NCBI GenBank assembly: GCA_013178375.1
Contig: JABLXQ010000054.1
Span: 1 to 40,167 of the forward strand
DNA: 40,167 nt
Source of the DNA: Gammaproteobacteria bacterium
GTDB taxonomy: Bacteria > Pseudomonadota > Gammaproteobacteria > Pseudomonadales > Ketobacteraceae
Direction of reading: 5' to 3'
Part shown: positions 35,490 to 40,167 of the stretch, one piece after another
How the letters are laid out: every line of letters begins with the position of its first letter
Position numbering within the stretch: position 1 is the stretch's first letter
The notes under the pieces: model-generated
What the model saw: only the letters and a program-made list of their open reading frames with translations
Database searches by the model: none
Told to the model about the DNA's origin: nothing
Made by a program: the position numbers and the translations under genes

Positions 35490-36860
35490 ATGACCCCATT
35501 GAGCCCGGCTGACCAACTGTTCCTCTGGCTTGAAAAGCGCCAACAACCCATGCATGTGGGCGCGCTGGTGCTGTTTTCCTATCCGGAGGGAGCCGGCCCC
35601 AAATATGTGACCGAGTTGGCTGAATCCCTGCGTGCGTTCCAGTCCCCCGAGCGCCCCTTCAACCAGAAGCTGGTGAACCGTTTTGGCCAGTATTTCTGGG
35701 AAGAAGACGATCATTTCGACCTGGAACACCACTTCCGCCACGAGGCCCTGCCCAAACCGGGCCGGATTCGCGAGTTGCTGGCCCTGGTGTCTGCCGAGCA
35801 CAGCAACCTGATGGACCGCGAGCGGCCCATGTGGGAGTTCCACCTGATCGAGGGCCTGCAGGGGCGCCGGTTTGCGGTCTATTCCAAGGCCCACCACTGC
35901 ATGATGGACGGCATTGCCGCCATGCGCACCACCTTGCGCACCTTCAGCACCGATCCCACCGAAACCGGCCGCCCGCCGGTGTGGGCCATGCCGCCCCGCA
36001 AGCGTCCGGAAGGGCTGCCCAGCGCCACCGAGATGGTGAGCGGCCTGTCGAAATTCGCCGATGGTGCCGGCAAACAGCTGGCCACCCTGCCGGTGATCGC
36101 CCGGGAAATGGCCAAATCGATTCGCAAGTCCCGCAGCCAGAAGTCGGATTATGTTTCGATTTTCCAGGCGCCCCACAGCATCCTGAACGAGCCTATCACC
36201 GGATCACGCCGTTTTGCCGCACAGTCCTGGCCGTCGGAGCGCTTCAAGAAGGTGGCAAAGGCGTTTCATTGCACGATGAACGACATTGTTCTGGCCGTCT
36301 GCGGCAGCGCGCTGCGGGATTACCTGATCAGCCAGCATGCCCTGCCGGACAAGCCGCTGATAGCGATGGTACCCATGTCCATCCGCCGCGACGATAGCGA
36401 CAGCGGCAACCAGATCGCCATGATCCTGGCCAATCTGGGCACCCACGTGGCCGACCCCGCCACCCGGATCGAGATCATCAAGGCGTCGATCAAGGATGCC
36501 AAGGACCGCTTCAAGGGGATGTCGCCGGAGCAGATGCTGAACTACACCGCGCTGATGATGGCGCCTGCCGGTTTCAACATGCTGACCGGGCTGCTGCCGC
36601 AGTGGGCACCGTTCAACGTGGTGATCTCCAACGTGCCGGGACCGAAAAAAACGCTGTTCTGGAACGGCGCGAAAATGGAAGGCATGTACCCGGTGTCCAT
36701 TCCCATCGACCGCATCGCGCTGAACATTACCTTGCTCAGCTATGTGGATCACCTGGAGTTCGGCCTCACCGCCTGCCGGCGCACCCTGCCGTCGATGCAG
36801 AAGCTGCTGACCTATATCGAAAACGGCATTCGCGAGCTGGAGATTGCGGCGGATCTGTAA
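35490..36860 (+). CDS. Wax ester synthase/diacylglycerol O-acyltransferase (WS/DGAT)
   Basis: Makes wax esters and/or triacylglycerol from acyl-CoA and fatty alcohol or diacylglycerol, as storage lipid. The active-site motif HHCMMDG (HHxxxDG) is at residues 135-141. The family ending includes NVVISNVPGPKKTLFWNGA and DRIALNITLLSY. The frame is open 84 codons further upstream, but ATG 35490 has GGAAGGA upstream and begins MTPLSPADQLFLW, the normal family start. This gives 456 residues, a standard length. Confidence 0.95.
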   Translation: MTPLSPADQLFLWLEKRQQPMHVGALVLFSYPEGAGPKYVTELAESLRAFQSPERPFNQKLVNRFGQYFWEEDDHFDLEHHFRHEALPKPGRIRELLALVSAEHSNLMDRERPMWEFHLIEGLQGRRFAVYSKAHHCMMDGIAAMRTTLRTFSTDPTETGRPPVWAMPPRKRPEGLPSATEMVSGLSKFADGAGKQLATLPVIAREMAKSIRKSRSQKSDYVSIFQAPHSILNEPITGSRRFAAQSWPSERFKKVAKAFHCTMNDIVLAVCGSALRDYLISQHALPDKPLIAMVPMSIRRDDSDSGNQIAMILANLGTHVADPATRIEIIKASIKDAKDRFKGMSPEQMLNYTALMMAPAGFNMLTGLLPQWAPFNVVISNVPGPKKTLFWNGAKMEGMYPVSIPIDRIALNITLLSYVDHLEFGLTACRRTLPSMQKLLTYIENGIRELEIAADL

Positions 36861-36892
36861 ACGCCACGGATCTGTAAACACAAAGGGAGCCT

Positions 36893-37573
36893 TCAGGCGA
36901 AGCGCTCCCACATCTCCCCGAACTGCCGCGCAAATGCCTTCACCAGGCCCGCATCGGATGTCAGCAGAATATTTTCTTCATTCAGTTCCGATGCGCTGCG
37001 CGTCCAGTTGAAACTGCCATTCAGCAGCAATTCCCCGTCAAACAACGCGAATTTGTGATGCATGTGATAAGGCGTGTTATCAATCCGCACCGGCACGCCC
37101 TGACGCCGCAGAAGATCAACATCGCTACCTTCATCGTTGCATTTATCATTGTCGCTTATGATGCGCACACGGATGCCACGGCGATGGGTTTTCAATACGG
37201 CGTCCGAGATGCGATCGTCGGAAAGTGTGAATACGCAGATATCCACTGACTGCTGCGCCTGATGCAGGCAATCCACAATCGCGTTGCGACAGGCATTGCC
37301 CGGACTGAAATGGGCCTGACTGCGAACGGGTTCCGGCGCGGTTGCATCCAGTGTCCTGATCACCTGCTCCAGCCAGCGCAAGGCTGTGGGGGCATCGGTG
37401 TCAGCTGTCGCCAGCGCCTGCTGCACCAGGTCGAAAGCGCGGTTGCGGGCAAAACGGCGCAGTTCCGGTGACAACGGGAGGGCGATGTTCCGCAGTGCTA
37501 TCTTTTCATCGTTTTCCAGGTGAAGGTCGGCAAAGGACTGGTGGAGCCATTGGGCAAGCGAAGGTTGATCCAT
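36893..37573 (-). CDS. Phospholipase-D-like nuclease/hydrolase, single HKD motif
   Basis: From ATG 37573 (226 residues; AGAAGGA seven bases upstream). The N-terminal half is helical. The C-terminal half is one PLD fold with HxKxxxxD in HHKFALFDG, followed by LLNGSFNWT. Single-HKD proteins of this type work as dimers and include Nuc-type endonucleases and cardiolipin hydrolases. The N-terminal helical domain is unassigned. A 21-base hairpin lies in its leader (37600-37646). Confidence 0.85.
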   Translation of the reverse strand: MDQPSLAQWLHQSFADLHLENDEKIALRNIALPLSPELRRFARNRAFDLVQQALATADTDAPTALRWLEQVIRTLDATAPEPVRSQAHFSPGNACRNAIVDCLHQAQQSVDICVFTLSDDRISDAVLKTHRRGIRVRIISDNDKCNDEGSDVDLLRRQGVPVRIDNTPYHMHHKFALFDGELLLNGSFNWTRSASELNEENILLTSDAGLVKAFARQFGEMWERFA

Positions 37574-37599
37574 GACGAATCCTTCTCGAACGTTGACAA

Positions 37600-37646
37600 G
37601 CTGATACAAAATGCCCGGATTGGGTCCGGGCATTTTGTATCAGCTG
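37600..37646. terminator. Long perfect hairpin between divergent genes
   Basis: Arms of 21 bases (37600-37620 and 37626-37646) pair without mismatch around the loop TTGGG; the core is GCCCGGA/TCCGGGC next to ATTTT. It resembles a bidirectional terminator, but it lies between divergent genes, 27 bases upstream of the PLD-like start codon. It may instead be a leader RNA structure or transcription barrier. Confidence 0.6.
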
Positions 37647-37783
37647 GCAGACAATTATTCAAACACGAGGTGACACCCTTGTTCCCATTGCGATCCAGTA
37701 CCCTGCGCTGACTTTCGAATTTTTCGGCGTTATCATGCACCGCGTGACCGCTCATCCATCTGCCACGTTTTCCGGTGAACCCC

Positions 37784-38479
37784 ATGCCCCTGCTGCAATC
37801 CGCACCCGACGTCCCCCTGGCCCCAGCCCCCTGGAAACTCAAGGGCAGCGGCTACGTTCTGGCGTTGCGGATGCCGGGCGAACTGCTGGATAACCGGTCG
37901 TTCATTCCCGATTCCCTGCAAGATTCCCGCAAAGGCAATCTGGCCTATGTGATGTTCGTGGATTACAGCGCGTCGGATGCCGGCCCCTATTACGAGCTGC
38001 TGTACATTCCCGGCAGTTTCCGCTTCAGCCAGAGCCGGAACCTGTCGATCACGCGGATTTATGTGTCCACCTGGGATTCGGTGGTGAATGGCCGCAACAA
38101 CTGGGGCATTCCCAAAAACCGCTGCAATTTCGCCGTCGACTATGGAGCGGAGCAGGACAACATCCGGCTGACGACCGACGAGGGCACCCTGATCGCGGAA
38201 CTGACTCTGCGCACGCGGCGCTGTTTTCGCATTCCCATCACCACGGCCATGGTGCCGGAGAAGCTGCGCACGCTGGGGCAGCACCTTGGAGGGCAGCAAT
38301 TTCTGTATGCACCGTCCAGCAGCGGCCATATCAAACCGGCGCAGTTGCTGGACGTCCGTTGCAATCCGGAATTATTTCCCGATATCAGCCAGGGCCAGGT
38401 TGTTGCCTGCCTTCGCGTGACCGATTTCAATATGGTGTTTCCAACAGCCCGGGTGGAATCCATCGCGGGCGGACAATAA
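37784..38479 (+). CDS. Acetoacetate-decarboxylase-like protein
   Basis: A 231-residue protein of the acetoacetate decarboxylase superfamily fold: YYELLYIPGSF, ITRIYVSTWDSVVNGR and NWGIPKNRCNF match the conserved core, where the last block holds the family's Gly-x-Pro-Lys (GIPK). True decarboxylases form a Schiff base at a lysine in this area. Many members have other or unknown roles, so activity is not assumed. ATG 37784 is chosen; GTG 37775 is three codons upstream and equally plausible. The YaeQ gene follows after 68 bases. Confidence 0.82.
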   Translation: MPLLQSAPDVPLAPAPWKLKGSGYVLALRMPGELLDNRSFIPDSLQDSRKGNLAYVMFVDYSASDAGPYYELLYIPGSFRFSQSRNLSITRIYVSTWDSVVNGRNNWGIPKNRCNFAVDYGAEQDNIRLTTDEGTLIAELTLRTRRCFRIPITTAMVPEKLRTLGQHLGGQQFLYAPSSSGHIKPAQLLDVRCNPELFPDISQGQVVACLRVTDFNMVFPTARVESIAGGQ

Positions 38480-38547
38480 ACCCTTTATGACGGTGGCCGT
38501 TCAGCGCATACTGCGCAGGATTTTCCACCACCAGCTGCACAGTCGCC

Positions 38548-39084
38548 ATGGCCCTGAAATCCACCATATTCAAAGCGGATGTCCAGATCTCCAACATGGA
38601 CGCCAATTATTACGCCACCCATTCCCTCACGCTGGCGCAACATCCCTCCGAAACCGAAGAGCGGCTGATGCTGCGGCTGCTGGCCTTCATGCTGCACGCC
38701 AGCGAGCGGCTGGAGTTTGGCAAGGGCCTGGGCAATGAGGAAGAGGCCGCGCTGTGGGAAAAGGATCTGACCGATCACGTGACCCTGTGGATCGAAGTGG
38801 GCACGCCGGATGAAAAGCGCGTGCGCAAAGCCTGCCACCGTGCCGACCGCGTGATCATCTACGCTTACGGCAGCCGCGCCGTGCCGGTCTGGTGGCAGCA
38901 GAACCAGAAGGATCTGGAGCGCTTCGACAACCTGTCGGTATTCGGTGTCAGCAAAGCCTTCAGCGATCAGTTGGCGGCGATGTGCGAACGTACCATGCAG
39001 CTGCAGTGCACGATCCAGGACGGCATGGCCTGGGTATCCAACGCGAAGGATACATTGCAGGTGGAGCTGGAACAGCTCAAGTAG
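38548..39084 (+). CDS. yaeQ: YaeQ family protein
   Basis: A 178-residue protein of the YaeQ family, which has a PD-(D/E)xK nuclease-like fold but no settled function. Family signatures are MALKSTIFKADVQISNMD, YYATHSLTLAQHPSETEERLMLR, LWIEVGTPDEKRVRKAC and VIIYAYG. Length is typical. It is common as a single-copy gene in proteobacteria, supporting a core-genome setting here. Confidence 0.95.
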   Translation: MALKSTIFKADVQISNMDANYYATHSLTLAQHPSETEERLMLRLLAFMLHASERLEFGKGLGNEEEAALWEKDLTDHVTLWIEVGTPDEKRVRKACHRADRVIIYAYGSRAVPVWWQQNQKDLERFDNLSVFGVSKAFSDQLAAMCERTMQLQCTIQDGMAWVSNAKDTLQVELEQLK

Positions 39085-39104
39085 CCGCTTCGCGACACCT
39101 GCCT

Positions 39105-39218
39105 TCAATCGTCCAGATGGGGCCGGTCCAGATTTTCCGTCACTTCCAGCCACAGCACGTTCACGATGCCGAACGCGCAGGCCAGCAACACGCCCAGAAT
39201 CCAGGTGAAATACCACAT
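39105..39218 (-). CDS. cydX: Cytochrome bd oxidase small subunit CydX
   Basis: A 37-residue membrane peptide starting MWYFTWILGVLLACAFG, the CydX signature, with a single helix and acidic tail (LDRPHLDD). AGGAG lies ten bases before ATG 39218. It follows cydB by 27 bases in the same direction, the usual cydABX order. CydX stabilises the haem site of the bd-type quinol oxidase. Confidence 0.95.
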   Translation of the reverse strand: MWYFTWILGVLLACAFGIVNVLWLEVTENLDRPHLDD

Positions 39219-39245
39219 AATTTGTTTCTCCTTTCGGTCGCAGGA

Positions 39246-40167
39246 TCAGTAAAGAGAATGGGAATGCTGCGCGATGTGATCGGTGCTGATGCGGCCCCAC
39301 ATCTTCGCGTAACTCCAGAGCGTGTAACCCAGTACCGCCGGCACGAACACACAGGCAACCAGCAGCATGATGTTCAGGGTCAGCGCGCTGGAGGTGGCGT
39401 CCCACATGGTCAGGCTGTGATGGGGATTCAGGCTGGACGGCAGCACGAATGGAAACAACGCAATACCCGCCGTGGCGATGATGCAGGCCACCGCCAGACT
39501 GCTGCTGAAAAAAGCGGTGCCCTCGCGCTGGCGGCTGGCAAGGATCGCGGTAATGAAAGGCAGACCAAGCCCCAGCAGCGGTGCCGCCACCAGCACCGGA
39601 TAATCTGCAAAATTCTGCAGCCACGCGCCCGACGCCACCTGCACGGTTTTCGCCAACGGATTGGCGACGCCATTGGGATCGCTCATGGTCAGGATTGTCA
39701 TGCCGTCAATGCCGTACAAAATCCAAAGGCCGCCGATGCCGAACAGGATCGACGTCAACGTTGCGGTCCACGCGGACGTTTTATTGGCACGCCGGCGCAA
39801 ATCGCCTTCGCACTTCATCCCCAGCCAGACACTGCCATGCATCACCAGCATGGCCAGGCTCAGCACACCGCACAGTAATGGGAACGGCGTGAGCAGGCCG
39901 AACAATCCGCCCTGATACGATGGCCGCAGATATTCATCCAGATCAAACGGCAGCCCCAGAAACAGATTGCCGAATGCCACGCCAAAAATCACCGGCGGTA
40001 CCACCGATCCGGCGAACAACGCCCAGTCCCAGTTGTTGCGCCAGCGGGCGGACTCCATTTTCGAGCGGTAATCAAATCCCACCGGCCGCAGGAACAACGC
40101 CAGCAGCGTGATGATCAGCGCCGTGTACAAACCGGAAAACGCACTGGCATACACCATGGGCCAGGCA
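39246..40167 (-). CDS. cydB: Cytochrome bd ubiquinol oxidase subunit II, N terminus outside window
   Basis: Membrane subunit of the high-affinity terminal oxidase. The visible 306 residues hold seven or more helices and family segments [55 protein letters not shown] and [27 protein letters not shown]. CydB is normally about 380 residues, so about 70 N-terminal residues lie beyond 40167, with cydA presumably upstream of them. CydX follows downstream. Confidence 0.97.
   Translation of the reverse strand, partial: AWPMVYASAFSGLYTALIITLLALFLRPVGFDYRSKMESARWRNNWDWALFAGSVVPPVIFGVAFGNLFLGLPFDLDEYLRPSYQGGLFGLLTPFPLLCGVLSLAMLVMHGSVWLGMKCEGDLRRRANKTSAWTATLTSILFGIGGLWILYGIDGMTILTMSDPNGVANPLAKTVQVASGAWLQNFADYPVLVAAPLLGLGLPFITAILASRQREGTAFFSSSLAVACIIATAGIALFPFVLPSSLNPHHSLTMWDATSSALTLNIMLLVACVFVPAVLGYTLWSYAKMWGRISTDHIAQHSHSLY

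Noticed and set aside
38892-39878. Plus-strand frame of 328 codons across yaeQ, cydX and cydB
   Set aside because: Crosses three confidently assigned genes in wrong frames; low-complexity composition.
1-40167. CRISPR arrays, tRNA and rRNA genes, integrase or intact transposase
   Set aside because: Looked for and not seen on either strand.

Overview
The window reads as chromosome of a Gram-negative gammaproteobacterium with a lipid- and hydrocarbon-centred metabolism, probably an aquatic one; the genus cannot be fixed from sequence alone. Grounds: FadL-type porin, lipoproteins, Tat and Sec signals, wax-ester synthase, YaeQ, YhiN and CydB-CydX. I see no tRNA, rRNA, CRISPR array or intact transposase.

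Layout. (1) 34-4526: tight operon of a Baeyer-Villiger-type flavin monooxygenase, a Rieske oxygenase alpha subunit and a fused ferredoxin/flavin reductase resembling BoxA, with a convergent FadL-type porin (4573-6348). This looks like uptake plus oxidation of a hydrophobic ring compound; the substrate is unknown. (2) 6692-17205: TetR regulator and cytochrome P450, then a FabH-like ketosynthase and PAPS-type sulfotransferase, an arylsulfotransferase (ASST) lipoprotein on the opposite strand, then a fatty-acyl-AMP ligase fused to a carrier protein and an ABC1/UbiB-type kinase. Together they suggest making or tailoring a sulfated lipid-like molecule. This is the best candidate for an undescribed system.

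(3) About 17.2-31.9 kb: a mosaic accessory stretch, by eye more AT-rich and with longer gene-free gaps. It holds a GlxA-type AraC regulator, two TetR regulators, a CxxCH protein with two near-identical DUF11 repeats and a GlyGly-CTERM-like tail, a di-haem cytochrome c of RoxA/peroxidase type, a four-helix membrane protein, a subtilisin-PKD protease, a two-subunit molybdenum hydroxylase (IorA/IorB type) and a second ASST lipoprotein. Gene remnants lie in and beside it: a third ASST, a Tat/FAD oxidoreductase, an AraC regulator, and a duplicated promoter region followed by only the first codons of a lost paralogue of the DUF11 gene.

(4) 31.99-40.17 kb: GC-rich, compact, core-like genes: YhiN flavoprotein, chalcone-isomerase-like protein, PlsC-type acyltransferase, WS/DGAT, phospholipase-D-like protein, acetoacetate-decarboxylase-like protein, YaeQ, CydX and CydB (cut by the window end).

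All functions are inferred from motifs read by eye; no database search was possible. Start sites were chosen from ribosome-binding sites and family lengths where these could be judged.
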